A stretch of 64,000 nucleotides of DNA from Candidimonas humi (GTDB lineage Bacteria; Pseudomonadota; Gammaproteobacteria; Burkholderiales; Burkholderiaceae_B). The translations under genes and the position numbers were made by a program. The notes under the pieces are model-generated. The model ran no database searches and had not been told where the DNA came from. It worked only from the letters and a program-made list of their open reading frames with translations. The stretch lies in assembly GCF_019166065.1 (NCBI RefSeq), contig NZ_JAHTBN010000002.1, positions 186,001-250,000 on the forward strand, read 5' to 3'. Below, one piece after another: positions 29,438 to 38,895 of this stretch; position 1 is the stretch's first letter, and each line of letters starts with the position of its first letter.

Positions 29438-30349
29438 ATGCGCCTAGTCACCTACCGCTCCCACATACAAGACCGCGCCCGCCTGGGCGCCATCGTCGAC
29501 GGCCTGGTCGTCGACCTGGAGCGTCTCGGCGCCGCCGTGCAGGTGGCGCTGCCCGGCGACATGCTGTCATTCATAGACCTGGGGCCGGGCGCTGTGCAGA
29601 CCGCCACCGTGCTGCTGGACGAGCACCGCGGCCGCTGGCCCATAGGCACGGCCGTGCCGCAGGCCAATGTGCGGCTGCTGGCGCCCATTCCACGGCCGCG
29701 CAAGAACATCTTCGGCATCGGGCTGAACTACGTCGAACACGTGGAAGAATCGAGCCGCTCGCTCGACACCTCGGCCGATCTGCCCAAGCAGCCCATCATC
29801 TTCACCAAGCCGCCCACCAGCGTCATCGGGCCGAGCGATGCCATCGAGCACGACGCCAAGATCACCCAGCAGCTCGACTGGGAAGTGGAACTGGCCGCCG
29901 TCATCGGCACACGCGCCAAACGCATCGACGAAGAAGACGCCCTGTCGCACGTGTTCGGCTACAGCCTGATGCTCGACATGAGCGCGCGCGACTGCCGCCG
30001 CGCCGGCCAATGGATCTATTCCAAGGGCCTGGACACCTATGCCCCATTCGGGCCCTGCATCGTCACCGCCGACGAAATCCCCGACCCGCAGGTGCTGGAT
30101 CTCTGGCTCAAGGTCAACGGCGAAATCAAGCAGAAATCGAACACCCGCCACATGCTCTTCAACGTCGCGCACCTGATCACCGACATCAGCGCCGGCATGG
30201 CGCTGGAGCCCGGTGATATCATCGCCACCGGCACCCCCTCGGGCGTCGGCGCGGGGCGCAACCCGCAGGAATGGCTCTGGCCCGGCGACGTGGTCGAAGC
30301 CTGCGTCGAGGGCATAGGCACGCTGCGGCATCCGGTCGTCGCGGTCTGA
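29438..30349 (+). CDS. Fumarylacetoacetate hydrolase-family protein, probable fumarylpyruvate hydrolase
   Basis: Expected to split fumarylpyruvate into fumarate and pyruvate, the last step of gentisate breakdown. The 303-residue protein has the FAH metal ligands Glu149, Glu151 (DWEVELAAVIG) and Asp180 (LMLDMSARD), plus GIGLNYVEH near 93-101 and IIATGTPSGVG near 220-245. It is downstream of gentisate dioxygenase and 14 nt upstream of a GntR gene. It lies 151 nt after the dioxygenase gene; that spacer has no gene. Confidence 0.88.
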   Translation: MRLVTYRSHIQDRARLGAIVDGLVVDLERLGAAVQVALPGDMLSFIDLGPGAVQTATVLLDEHRGRWPIGTAVPQANVRLLAPIPRPRKNIFGIGLNYVEHVEESSRSLDTSADLPKQPIIFTKPPTSVIGPSDAIEHDAKITQQLDWEVELAAVIGTRAKRIDEEDALSHVFGYSLMLDMSARDCRRAGQWIYSKGLDTYAPFGPCIVTADEIPDPQVLDLWLKVNGEIKQKSNTRHMLFNVAHLITDISAGMALEPGDIIATGTPSGVGAGRNPQEWLWPGDVVEACVEGIGTLRHPVVAV

Positions 30350-30363
30350 AGCATATCCATACC

Positions 30364-31092
30364 ATGAGCGCGTCCACCAATCCGAACCAGGCACCCGGCG
30401 AGAAATCCGTCACGCTGGCCGAACAGGCCTACCTGAACCTGAAAAAGGACATCATGGCCGGCGCGCTCGCGCCCGGCCAGCCCTTGCGCCTGGAATTCCT
30501 CAAGCAGCGATACCACCTCAGTTTCTCGCCCCTGCGCGAGGCCCTGAACCGCCTGCAGAGCGAACGCTTGGTCGACGCCTTCGCGCTCAAGGGCTTCCGG
30601 GTGTCGCCGCTGTCGCCCAAGGAAATGTGGGACGCCATCAACGCCCGCACCCTGATCGACTGCGAAGCCCTGCGGCGCTCCATCGCCGCGGGCCCGGACG
30701 ACTGGGAAGCCCGCATCGTCGCCGCCCTGCACGCTCTGGATCGCGCCACCGGCAAGAAGGTGGCGGCCGAAGAACTCCAGGCGCACCACGACCTGGTCGA
30801 ACAGCGCCACCTGGCCCTGCATCGCGCATTGATCGACGCCTGCGATTCGCGCTGGCTGCTGGATTTCTCGATGACCTTGTACGTGCAGACCGAACGCTAC
30901 CGCAGGCCCATGCTGCTGAACCTGCCCAAGTCGGCAACGCCGCGCGACGTATCGCGCGAGCACCACGAAATCGTCGCCGCCACGCTGGAACGCGATGCCG
31001 CCCAGGCCTGCGAGCTGCTGGCGCAGCACTATGCCCGCACTGCGCGCATGATCGAAGAATCGCTGGGGGATGCGAATGCACTGCAGCAGTAA
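30364..31092 (+). CDS. GntR-family (FCD) transcriptional regulator
   Basis: 242 residues: winged helix-turn-helix at about 18-80 (LRLEFLKQRYHLSFSPLREALNRL) followed by an all-helical FCD ligand domain with metal-type His residues (HHDLVEQRH, EHHEIV). It starts 14 nt after the hydrolase stop and is the last gene of the first gentisate module, so it probably acts as a repressor responding to a pathway acid. It is convergent with the reductase gene at the edge of the less G+C-rich block. Confidence 0.88.
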   Translation: MSASTNPNQAPGEKSVTLAEQAYLNLKKDIMAGALAPGQPLRLEFLKQRYHLSFSPLREALNRLQSERLVDAFALKGFRVSPLSPKEMWDAINARTLIDCEALRRSIAAGPDDWEARIVAALHALDRATGKKVAAEELQAHHDLVEQRHLALHRALIDACDSRWLLDFSMTLYVQTERYRRPMLLNLPKSATPRDVSREHHEIVAATLERDAAQACELLAQHYARTARMIEESLGDANALQQ

Positions 31093-31129
31093 AACCGGGC
31101 AATTCCAGTAGTGTTCCAGCGAACCGGCC

Positions 31130-32059
31130 CTAGATATCCAGCGTAAGCGATGGGGTTCGCGCGCCCGAGCAGCACACCATGACGGAATCGTTGGCGTCTC
31201 TTTCCTCTTGAGTGAGGAATTGATCCCGGTGATCGGGCACTCCATCGAGGACGGATGTACGGCAGCTGCCGCATATACCTTCCATGCAAGCGAACCCAAC
31301 ATCGACGCCGGCACCCAACAGTGCGTCCAGCATGGTTTCGCCCGCCGCAACCTGAATGACTTTCCCGCTGCGTTGAAGCCGCAGCTCGTACCCGCCATCA
31401 CAAGCGGCCTTGGCATCCGAAGCGAAATACTCGAAGTGCATGCGCTCGCCCAGATGCCCACCGTGCTCGCGAAACGCCGCAAGCAGTCCCGAAGGGCCAC
31501 AACAATAGACGTGTGCGTCAGACGACGCTGCAGCTATGAGGCTTTTTAGATCGAGGCGCGGGGTAGATGGTTCGTCATCGATCGTGAGACGCACATTCGC
31601 CAAACCCTCCAGCCTGTCCAGGAATGCAGCGCGGTTGCGGCTGCGCACGGCATAGTGCAGCTCCCACGATCGCCCCAGGCTTTGCAGCTTGCACAGCATC
31701 GACAGCATAGGCGTAATGCCGATGCCGCCGGCTATCAGTATGGTATGGCCGGCGTCTTCCTTTAGCGGGAACAGGTTTCTCGGTTCCGAAATTTCAATGA
31801 CCTGCCCAGGCCGCCAATACTCGTGGATGTGCTGCGATCCGCCCCTGCTCTCGGGGTCGAGCTGTACCCCGATTTCGTATACATCTCTTTGCGAAGGAGA
31901 GTTGAGCAGGGAATAGCTGCGTTTCAAGCCGGGCTTCAGGTCGACCTCGATATGGGCGCCCGCAGTGAATGCCGGCAGCGACTCCTCACGTAGCGGCTCC
32001 AGGCGAAACCCCAGGATATGGTCGGCCTCCCAGCATACGGATCGAATTCTTACTTGCAT
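31130..32059 (-). CDS. Rieske oxygenase reductase (phthalate dioxygenase reductase / VanB type)
   Basis: 309-residue flavin and iron-sulfur protein that passes electrons from NAD(P)H to a Rieske oxygenase. Domains in order: FMN-binding barrel with RSYSLLN (47-53), NAD-binding domain with GGIGITPM (111-118), and a C-terminal plant-type [2Fe-2S] domain with Cys258, Cys263, Cys266 and Cys296. This order is class IA of one-protein reductases. It is the only reductase in the window, so it may serve both Rieske oxygenases at 35.8 and 42.1 kb, which lack their own. GGAG precedes the start. Confidence 0.93.
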   Translation of the reverse strand: MQVRIRSVCWEADHILGFRLEPLREESLPAFTAGAHIEVDLKPGLKRSYSLLNSPSQRDVYEIGVQLDPESRGGSQHIHEYWRPGQVIEISEPRNLFPLKEDAGHTILIAGGIGITPMLSMLCKLQSLGRSWELHYAVRSRNRAAFLDRLEGLANVRLTIDDEPSTPRLDLKSLIAAASSDAHVYCCGPSGLLAAFREHGGHLGERMHFEYFASDAKAACDGGYELRLQRSGKVIQVAAGETMLDALLGAGVDVGFACMEGICGSCRTSVLDGVPDHRDQFLTQEERDANDSVMVCCSGARTPSLTLDI

Positions 32060-32414
32060 TGCATTACTCCTATAGCGCTATCGTTCACTGAGCGGCCTTG
32101 CGCAATCGCATCTGCCAGGCCTGGTCCGCAACACGCAAATCGTTAATCTGCGCGGCCGCGCCGGCCATGGGTGTTTCAGGAAACCGGGCGACCTCGTTTT
32201 CTCGAAGGGGCCTGGGCACTAGATACATTTGGCGCATCGCGAGGCAGTGTATCGATGCAATAGATCTTAGGTTTCGACGGGCGCCAACGGGATTCAAAGC
32301 GACCCGCAGCCATTCAATAATCGGAAGTTTCAACCCAGTGCATGGCATATATTGCTTTTTCCCTGCTATCGTTAGGCTTGATGCGTGGATCAGCCACATC
32401 GCGAGACCGCCAAA
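32060..32414. other. divergent intergenic region with an unexplained minus-strand ORF
   Basis: 355 bp between the reductase and the two-headed LysR. An open minus-strand frame ends at 32085 and runs back into the LysR start; a plausible internal start gives MPCTGLKLPIIEWLRVALN at about 32352. I recognise no family in it. It may be a decayed gene upstream of the reductase or chance. Promoters for both flanking genes must lie here. Confidence 0.35.
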
Positions 32415-33647
32415 ATGCAAAATGAAATGACCAGCGTCTTTCAACTGAATTTGCGACATATTCGCGGGCTGATCGCGGTTCACGAGCATGGGAGCATCAG
32501 CGCCGCCGCAATGGCGATCGGCCTGAGCCAGCCTGCGCTGACCCAGGGGATCCTCAAGCTGGAGAGCCAGCTCGGCGAGGTGCTGTTCGAGCGCCGTCCC
32601 GACGGCATCGAACCCACGCCGGCAGGGAGTCTCGTGCTCGAACGAGCCGCCGCGAGCATGCGCCACCTGGCCGCTGGCAGCCGGCTGATCGCAGGCGCCG
32701 ATTTCGAGCCCGATCGCCGGCTGACGATGACACAGCTACGTGCTTTCCTTGGGTTGTCGAAGGCCGGGAGCTTTGCGGCGACCAGCACCGATCTGGGCCT
32801 GTCGCAGACGGCCGTGCACCGCGCGGTGCACGAACTCGAGGATGCCTTGGGCCGCAAGCTCGTAGAGCGCCGGGGCCGAGGCGTGCACATGACATTTCTG
32901 GGGCGCCGCTTTGCGCGCAGCTGCCGGCTGGCGGTCAAAGAACTGCAAGCCGCCTTGTCCGAGCTGGGCCTGGATCCGCAAAACCCGGTGATTTCGATTG
33001 GCACCACGCCGCTGGCACGAGCATTCCTGGTGCCGGAGGCGATATCTCTCATGATGGCAGAGAAGTATCCTGCCAGCTTTCGCGTGCTGGAAGGAGACTG
33101 GGGCGATCTGGTCGAATCTCTGCGTGACGGCATGATCGACTTCATTGTTGGCGAACTGCCCGCGGCCGGGGTTCCCGATCTTGAATGCTCATCGCTTTAT
33201 ACCGAGGCGCCGATAATCGTCGCCGGACATCAACATGCGCTAGCCGGCAAGGGCAACCCATCCCATAAAACGCTTGTCTCTTATCCATGGATCATCGCTC
33301 CCGAGACCTCGCCGCTGCGCGCGGAATGGGAGCGGCTCTTTCCCGGAAAGCGCCCTGAAACGCCAGTCGAATGCGGCTCAATCATGATTATCGGCCGGCT
33401 GCTCACCAGCAGCGACATGCTGACGTTGGCAATGCCCGACCAGGTAGCCCTGCAGATTCGCAACGGGCTGCTTGCCCGCATCGGGCTCCCCCTGGAAGGC
33501 AGCATGCCCACGATCGGGGTCACAATGCGCCAAAGCTGGCACCCGACGAATGCGCAGCGGCGCTTCCTCGATCTTTTGAGCTTTGCCTTGATGGGTGTCG
33601 GCGAGACGGCTAGCCGCAAGCCGATGATCGAAGCGCCCTGGGTATGA
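32415..33647 (+). CDS. LysR-family regulator with two tandem DNA-binding domains
   Basis: 410 residues, about 100 longer than normal LysR proteins. A first winged helix-turn-helix spans about 11-70 (IGLSQPALTQGILKLESQLG) and a second, separate one about 103-162 (LGLSQTAVHRAVHELEDALG), each with the recognition-helix pattern. A single effector-binding domain follows from about 190. Starts at 32385 (GTG) or 32427 are possible. It is divergent from the Rieske reductase, which it probably controls. Proteins of this double-headed kind exist in aromatic-degrading proteobacteria, but their mode of DNA binding is, to my knowledge, poorly described. Confidence 0.85.
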   Translation: MQNEMTSVFQLNLRHIRGLIAVHEHGSISAAAMAIGLSQPALTQGILKLESQLGEVLFERRPDGIEPTPAGSLVLERAAASMRHLAAGSRLIAGADFEPDRRLTMTQLRAFLGLSKAGSFAATSTDLGLSQTAVHRAVHELEDALGRKLVERRGRGVHMTFLGRRFARSCRLAVKELQAALSELGLDPQNPVISIGTTPLARAFLVPEAISLMMAEKYPASFRVLEGDWGDLVESLRDGMIDFIVGELPAAGVPDLECSSLYTEAPIIVAGHQHALAGKGNPSHKTLVSYPWIIAPETSPLRAEWERLFPGKRPETPVECGSIMIIGRLLTSSDMLTLAMPDQVALQIRNGLLARIGLPLEGSMPTIGVTMRQSWHPTNAQRRFLDLLSFALMGVGETASRKPMIEAPWV

Positions 33648-33710
33648 GCCTGCCTCGCGGGTATGGGTTTCTGGTAGAATGATCGAACCAATATAGCTTT
33701 TGTTTTAGCC

Positions 33711-34433
33711 ATGGAATTTTCCGCAATCGCACCTGCGCGGGCTGTTGACGAGATTGCCTCGCAGGTAAGGGAAATGATCGCGGCGGGCGCGCTCAAACCT
33801 GGAGACCGCCTGCCATCGGAACGCGATCTGTCCGCGCGGCTGCGCGTAAGCCGCAATACCCTGCGCGAGGCGCTGCGCGCGCTCGAGCATGCGGGCATCA
33901 TAGAAATGCGCAAGGGCGCTACAGGTGGCGCTTTTGTTCGCCCTGGCAGCTCGGGGGTGATTGTCAACGGAATGCGCGATCTGTACCACCTCGGCGCCAT
34001 CACTCCTGCGGAACTGACCGAGGCGCGTGTATGGCTCAGCGACGTGGTGGTGCGCGTCGCCAGCGACAGGGCGACAGAAGAAGACTTCGCGGCCCTGGAG
34101 GCCAATATCGACGCAGCGTCGAAAGCGGCTGACTTCGACGAGCGCGCCCGGCACAACCGGGAATTCCATATCATCCTGGCCCGGGCAACTCGCAATCCCA
34201 TTCTGGTGATAACAATGGAAGGCATCGTTGAAGTCTTTGCCCAGTTCATTGCACAGATCGGCCCCAGCGACAACACTTTCATCCTTCCTTCTCGCCGGCG
34301 CTTCATCAAGCATCTGCGCGCCCGGGACGCGGCGGCGGCCGCCGCCGAGATGACCAAGGCCTTGGTACGCCTTCAAACAAAGTACATGGCCCAATGGAGT
34401 GCTCGCTCGACAGCCGGCCAAACGCCCGACTGA
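33711..34433 (+). CDS. FadR-type GntR transcriptional regulator
   Basis: 240 residues: winged helix-turn-helix at about 8-75 (GDRLPSERDLSARLRVSRNT) and an FCD domain with His-rich metal site (ARHNREFHIIL near 144-154). It lies 64 nt after the double-headed LysR gene and is convergent with the CoA-transferase operon (48 nt between stops). In FadR-type regulators the ligand is often an acyl-CoA or organic acid, which suits control of the adjacent CoA-dependent genes. Confidence 0.9.
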   Translation: MEFSAIAPARAVDEIASQVREMIAAGALKPGDRLPSERDLSARLRVSRNTLREALRALEHAGIIEMRKGATGGAFVRPGSSGVIVNGMRDLYHLGAITPAELTEARVWLSDVVVRVASDRATEEDFAALEANIDAASKAADFDERARHNREFHIILARATRNPILVITMEGIVEVFAQFIAQIGPSDNTFILPSRRRFIKHLRARDAAAAAAEMTKALVRLQTKYMAQWSARSTAGQTPD

Positions 34434-34480
34434 GTATCGAGCGCCCATAGACACAAACCGACCGGGCAATCGGATCGCGA

Positions 34481-35803
34481 TCATTGAATCGGCGAGCCGC
34501 TTTCGTCAGTCGTAGCGGGTATACGCGCGCCGAAGGCGCCCGACCGGGCCATTCGATCAACCTTCTCGGGCGCCCAGCCAAGCACCTCTTGCAGGACTTC
34601 GCCCGTATGCTGGCCGATTGCCGGCGCCGGGGTGGGATCCACCACTGGAGTGCGTGCATAGCGGATGGGCGAGGCAATGTTGGGGATTTGCCCCAAGTCA
34701 GGATGTGGAATGTGGGTGATAAGGTTCCGCGCCTGGGCTTCGGCGGAACGCATGGCCTGACCCACGGTTCGCACCTCGCCACAGGGAATCTGCGCCCGCC
34801 TCATACGTGCCTGCCAGTGCAGCCACGGCTGCCGGCGAAACTCCTTGCCCAACTCATCGAAAAGGAAATCGCGCCGCGCGATCCGGTCATTGCGCCCCTT
34901 AAGGCTTTCATCATTGGCGAGATCTTCGCGCTCGAGCACCTGTCCGACCAATCGCTGGAAGATCTTGTCGTTCCCGCAGTTGATATAGAAGGAAGTATCC
35001 GACGCCTCGAACACGCCCGAAGGACAGGTATCCGAGCTGGTATTGCCATGGCGCTGCGGCTCTTTGCCCGAAACCAGATGCTGCATGGTCGCCCAGCCTG
35101 TCATCAGCATACCGGTATCGAATAATGCAACCTCGACAAACTGCCCTTCCCCTTGGCGCTCCCGCGAAAAGAGCGCGCCCAGGATGGCGTTGGACACCAT
35201 CATCGCAGTACTGATGTCCATCACCGCAGCAGAGGCGCGCACCCCCATCCGGTCGGAATAGCCGTTCATGGAGACAAAGCCGCTTTCGGCCTGAACGACT
35301 GGGTCAAAACCTAAACGATCCGAAAATGGGCCTTCCCGCCCATAGGCCGAGACCGAGCAGTAGACCAACTTCGGATTGAGCGCACGGCAGGTTTCGTAGT
35401 CGAGCCCCAAGCGCTTCATGACTCCCGTCGAGAAATTTTCGACCACTACATCGGCGCCGGCGATCAGATCGAGGGCAACCTCTATACCGGCAGGCGACTT
35501 CAGATCCAGGGCCACACTGCGCTTGTTCCGATTGCTCCACAGGAAGGGACCTCCCTGCGCCTCCAGGCCAGGCACTGCGGGTGGATAATAGCGCAGCTCG
35601 TCGCCGCGCTCTGGAGCCTCGATCTTGACGACATCGGCACCCATGTCGGCCAGAAACATAGTGGCAAGAGGCCCCGCGATGAAGTGGGTGAAATCAACGA
35701 CTCGGATTCCCTCCAGCGCAACTGGCGCAGCGGCAGGCCTCGGCCTGTAGGCAGGAAACTCCTGTGCACGTTGAGACAGGGAAATTTTGTCGGTGGCACT
35801 CAT
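34481..35803 (-). CDS. Family III (CaiB/Frc type) CoA-transferase
   Basis: 440 residues. Moves CoA between carboxylic acids through a glutamyl/aspartyl anhydride without ATP. The catalytic aspartate is expected at Asp196 (AAVMDISTAMM), and the N-terminal GIRVVDFTHFIAGPLATMFLAD is typical. It lacks the GHDINY signature of racemases, unlike the second family member at 38.9 kb. It is the last gene of a minus-strand operon that starts with or upstream of the Rieske gene, 14 nt after it. It probably activates the pathway acid as its CoA thioester; no ATP-dependent CoA ligase is present. Confidence 0.88.
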   Translation of the reverse strand: MSATDKISLSQRAQEFPAYRPRPAAAPVALEGIRVVDFTHFIAGPLATMFLADMGADVVKIEAPERGDELRYYPPAVPGLEAQGGPFLWSNRNKRSVALDLKSPAGIEVALDLIAGADVVVENFSTGVMKRLGLDYETCRALNPKLVYCSVSAYGREGPFSDRLGFDPVVQAESGFVSMNGYSDRMGVRASAAVMDISTAMMVSNAILGALFSRERQGEGQFVEVALFDTGMLMTGWATMQHLVSGKEPQRHGNTSSDTCPSGVFEASDTSFYINCGNDKIFQRLVGQVLEREDLANDESLKGRNDRIARRDFLFDELGKEFRRQPWLHWQARMRRAQIPCGEVRTVGQAMRSAEAQARNLITHIPHPDLGQIPNIASPIRYARTPVVDPTPAPAIGQHTGEVLQEVLGWAPEKVDRMARSGAFGARIPATTDESGSPIQ

Positions 35804-35817
35804 GATCGTTCAGCCCC

Positions 35818-37131
35818 TTATGGCGTGTAGCCGAAGTTCTTGCCAGGCTCCGCGCGCATGAACTCGCTGCCCTCGACCACCCAGTCGCCATCTTTGGGAA
35901 TCGTGATCGAAATAGCACGAACCAGGTATTTCTGTTGTTGGCCGGCGGACGGTGGGCGCACACCTTCCGCCGCGAGCTGCTTGACCGCCGCCAGCAGCAT
36001 GCGCCGAGTTCGAGCTACGCCACTGTCACTCACACCCAGATTTTCTTTGCTGCGATCATATATGGGCGAGACCCCCGACTGACAGGCTGCATCCTGAAGC
36101 CATAGGCCCGGCATGCCCGCGTTGTATTTTTTGGCCAAGTCCGGGGAGTAGCCGTAGGCGTTCTCCCGGTTGTACTTGCTCCAGTAGTTGTAATACGGAT
36201 AGGTAATGGGTTTCGGCTCGAACGAATTAACGGAAGCGTGTCCCGTTTCCCTGCCATTGTGGCCAGCCTCGAACAAGTTGCGCGTTTTTTCGTAGAGCGG
36301 CTGTGCCGGGTGATACGAGAACATGATGCACAGCGTATGCTCATCGTCGATTGGAACCCAGGCATGGCCGCTCAACTCGGGGTATTGGGAGAACGGAGGA
36401 ACCAGCGTCCAGAAAGGCATGAGAAACTGATTGACCCGTACGTAGCTCTTGTCCTCGTCTAGCTTGCGGCGGGCCGCAATATGCAAGCCGGCGTCATGCT
36501 GGACTACCTCGAACTTGGGTGCCAGGTCGGCCGCCTGTTTCCATTGATCGATACTGCCGCCGGAATCTACCCGTCCGTGCAGAAGGGCCGCGTGTGCGGA
36601 ATCGATCTCGCCTTCCAGCGCCTGAAGCCAATTGCACTCCTGGATGCGCATGGATACGTGGACATTTTCGATCGGCACCATGTTCCACTCCATTCCCGGC
36701 AATTCAGGAGGAGTCTCGTCCGGGCCCATGTATGTCCACAGAACGCCATTGCGCTCGCGCACGGGGTATGCCTTGACGCACACACGGTTGAGCATGGGCG
36801 TATTACCCGGCTCGGCGGGCATATCCTGGCATCGGCCATTCACCGAGAACTTCCAGCCGTGGTAGATGCAGCGCAAGCCGCCGTCCTCGTTGCGCGCGAA
36901 GACCAGTGGCGCGCCGCGGTGAGGACAGGCTTGATCAACCAAACCTACGCGGCCTTCGTTGTCCCGGAACGCCACCAGATCCTCGCCTAGCAGGCGGACG
37001 CGATAAGGCTGCCCATTTGCTGGAACATCTTTAGAAAGCAGGAAGGGGAGCCAGTACAGCCGCATCAATTCGCCCATGGCGGTCTTCGGGCCGACACGCA
37101 CGAGCAGTTCATTGTCTTCGTGTTTCAGCAT
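35818..37131 (-). CDS. Rieske non-heme iron oxygenase, alpha subunit, phthalate type (copy 1)
   Basis: 437 residues. The Rieske [2Fe-2S] site is Cys69-x-His71 and Cys88-x2-His91 (CPHRGA, CIYHGW). The mononuclear iron site has His180 and His185 in GEIDSAHAALLH. No beta-subunit gene is near, as expected for the alpha-only phthalate dioxygenase/vanillate demethylase group. I start at the ATG at 37131, with AAAGG nine nt upstream, rather than the GTG at 37137. Likely ring hydroxylation or O-demethylation; substrate unknown. The electron donor is presumably the reductase at 31.1 kb. Confidence 0.92.
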   Translation of the reverse strand: MLKHEDNELLVRVGPKTAMGELMRLYWLPFLLSKDVPANGQPYRVRLLGEDLVAFRDNEGRVGLVDQACPHRGAPLVFARNEDGGLRCIYHGWKFSVNGRCQDMPAEPGNTPMLNRVCVKAYPVRERNGVLWTYMGPDETPPELPGMEWNMVPIENVHVSMRIQECNWLQALEGEIDSAHAALLHGRVDSGGSIDQWKQAADLAPKFEVVQHDAGLHIAARRKLDEDKSYVRVNQFLMPFWTLVPPFSQYPELSGHAWVPIDDEHTLCIMFSYHPAQPLYEKTRNLFEAGHNGRETGHASVNSFEPKPITYPYYNYWSKYNRENAYGYSPDLAKKYNAGMPGLWLQDAACQSGVSPIYDRSKENLGVSDSGVARTRRMLLAAVKQLAAEGVRPPSAGQQQKYLVRAISITIPKDGDWVVEGSEFMRAEPGKNFGYTP

Positions 37132-37260
37132 TTCCACTAACCTTTCAATGGTTCAAACATTGAGTTAATTTAGCACAGACATTGAGAGGCTGTCTAGATG
37201 GGCGCGATCAATCCGAGAGCGTTTACTGGACGTGAGGTTGGCGGATCAGGCGCAACAAGA

Positions 37261-37698
37261 TCAATCGAGCTGCCACTGCAGAAGCGTGTAAGGCACCTGA
37301 GCATCCCCGTGATGCTCGTAGCGGCCCGACACGTGGGCGCCGATGGCGACAGCCTGCATCGGATCGCCCAGCAGGTTCCCCACAAGCCGGATGTTGCCCG
37401 CATGGGGCAACTCGACCAACACGGCGATGTAGGGGCAGCGTGCCTTCAATGCGGGATGGACTGGATGCCAAATGCGCTCCCAGCTGTAGATCACGCCTGC
37501 GGCAGTCACTTCAACCCAAGGCGGGTCAAACTCATGGCAGTTGTGACAAATGCACTCGGGCCCGAACTGCCAGGTTCCACACCGAGCACAACGCTGCACG
37601 TATAATTTTTCTTCACAAAGACCGCTCCAGAATTGAGCGGATACACCGTCGAGCTCGGCGACGGGAGCAGGCAACCCTTTCGGCAGGTAGTAGGTCAC
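37261..37698 (-). CDS. DUF35 OB-fold zinc-ribbon protein, thiolase partner
   Basis: 145 residues with an N-terminal rubredoxin-like zinc ribbon (Cys37, Cys40, Cys51, Cys54) and a C-terminal OB fold. In known cases (steroid side-chain Ltp2 with ChsH2, and the ibuprofen IpfD/IpfE pair) such proteins bind and support a thiolase-like enzyme that removes an acyl side chain. It lies 15 nt downstream of the thiolase gene, in the same operon. About 130 nt separate it from the Rieske gene. Confidence 0.88.
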   Translation of the reverse strand: MTYYLPKGLPAPVAELDGVSAQFWSGLCEEKLYVQRCARCGTWQFGPECICHNCHEFDPPWVEVTAAGVIYSWERIWHPVHPALKARCPYIAVLVELPHAGNIRLVGNLLGDPMQAVAIGAHVSGRYEHHGDAQVPYTLLQWQLD

Positions 37699-37713
37699 GA
37701 TAATCTCTCCAGC

Positions 37714-38895
37714 TTAAAGAACCGCCTTTGAGCCAAGGAGCAAGTCACTGGCCGGGGCAACCATGGGCCCTCCTATCACCAGAGCTACATCGTTTCTCGC
37801 AGCCTGGTTCAGCGAGGTTCCGCGCACCTGCCGGACGGCTTCCAGAATCAACTCGAAGCCATGCATATAGCATTCCGCAAGATTCCCTCCGCTTGTATTC
37901 AATGGCAAGCATCCGGTCGAAGCGCGAAGATTCTCCAATGTGAGGAATTCATTTGCCCTGTCCGGCGGGAAAAAGCCATGCTCGGCAAGAGCCATTACCA
38001 CGCCTCCCGTGAAGTTTTCGTAGCTTTGGACGGACCCTACGTCCGATGGGGTGAGCTTGGCCATGCGATAAAGGTCTTCTGCAATCGTGGTGAAATCGGC
38101 CGAGGCATATACAGGGGAGTTATGGGCATAGGCGCCAAACCGGGCGCTGGCACCCGAGGCGGCGCCCAACAGATATACCGGCTTTTGCTTCAGATCTTCG
38201 GCTCGCTCCGCATCCATCAGAATCAATGCCGCGGCTCCATCGTTCTCCATGCAGCAATCAAAAAGATGGAATGGCTCGACAATCCAGCGCGATTCGTCAT
38301 AGCGCTGCTCGCTCAGCGGTTTGCCGTACATCACGGCGCGCGGATTGCTCTGCGCATGATGATAGGAGGCCAGCGCGATCGCACGCAGGGCATCCTGGCG
38401 GATACCGTGCTCATACATGTAGCGCATTACACGCATGGCAAAGCGCTGCGGCGGGGAAATCACGCCATATGGCACCAGATAAGATCTTTCGCCCGAGATT
38501 GCTCCCGAGTCAGAATTTTGGCCGTAGCGCCCGTGCTGGCCTTGCGCGAGCGATCGGAACACCACGACGCAGTCCGCCTGTCCTGTCACAATGGCAGCCG
38601 CGCCATTGGCCACCGCCGCACAACAACCTCCGCCACCGCCGCCCCACTGCATGATGGAGGCTCTCAATCGCGCAAGCCCAAGCGCGGTCGCGAGCCGAAC
38701 CGCGTCGCTACGGTCATCGCCATATGACGAAAAGCCGTCAATCTGCTTTGCGCTGATACCCGCATCAGCGCATGCCGCGAGAATGGCTTGCAATGCAAGC
38801 TTGAACTCCGGATCAGGAGATTGGCCATGCTTGTAATAAGCGGTCTCGCCAATTCCGACGACAGCCACCCTACCCCGCAAGGTACGCTCGCTCAT
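37714..38895 (-). CDS. SCPx/Ltp-type thiolase-fold protein (aldolase or thiolase)
   Basis: 393 residues of thiolase superfamily. The glycine-rich GGGGGGCC segment places candidate nucleophiles at Cys91/Cys92. The C-terminal motif reads GGNLAECYMHGF (336-347), with His345 but without the classic GHPxGxSG motif. This resembles the lipid-transfer-protein group, whose members include retro-aldolases acting on acyl-CoA side chains. It overlaps the upstream CaiB gene by ATGA and is followed by its DUF35 partner. The reaction (thiolysis or retro-aldol cleavage) cannot be decided from sequence. Confidence 0.88.
   Translation of the reverse strand: MSERTLRGRVAVVGIGETAYYKHGQSPDPEFKLALQAILAACADAGISAKQIDGFSSYGDDRSDAVRLATALGLARLRASIMQWGGGGGGCCAAVANGAAAIVTGQADCVVVFRSLAQGQHGRYGQNSDSGAISGERSYLVPYGVISPPQRFAMRVMRYMYEHGIRQDALRAIALASYHHAQSNPRAVMYGKPLSEQRYDESRWIVEPFHLFDCCMENDGAAALILMDAERAEDLKQKPVYLLGAASGASARFGAYAHNSPVYASADFTTIAEDLYRMAKLTPSDVGSVQSYENFTGGVVMALAEHGFFPPDRANEFLTLENLRASTGCLPLNTSGGNLAECYMHGFELILEAVRQVRGTSLNQAARNDVALVIGGPMVAPASDLLLGSKAVL

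Noticed and set aside
34481-35803. Calling this CaiB-family protein a racemase
   Set aside because: It lacks the GHDINY-type histidine motif that the second family member at 38.9 kb has, so CoA-transferase is the better call.
37714-38895. Calling this a degradative beta-ketothiolase
   Set aside because: The C-terminal GHPxGxSG motif is absent and a DUF35 gene follows, which points to the SCPx/Ltp group instead.
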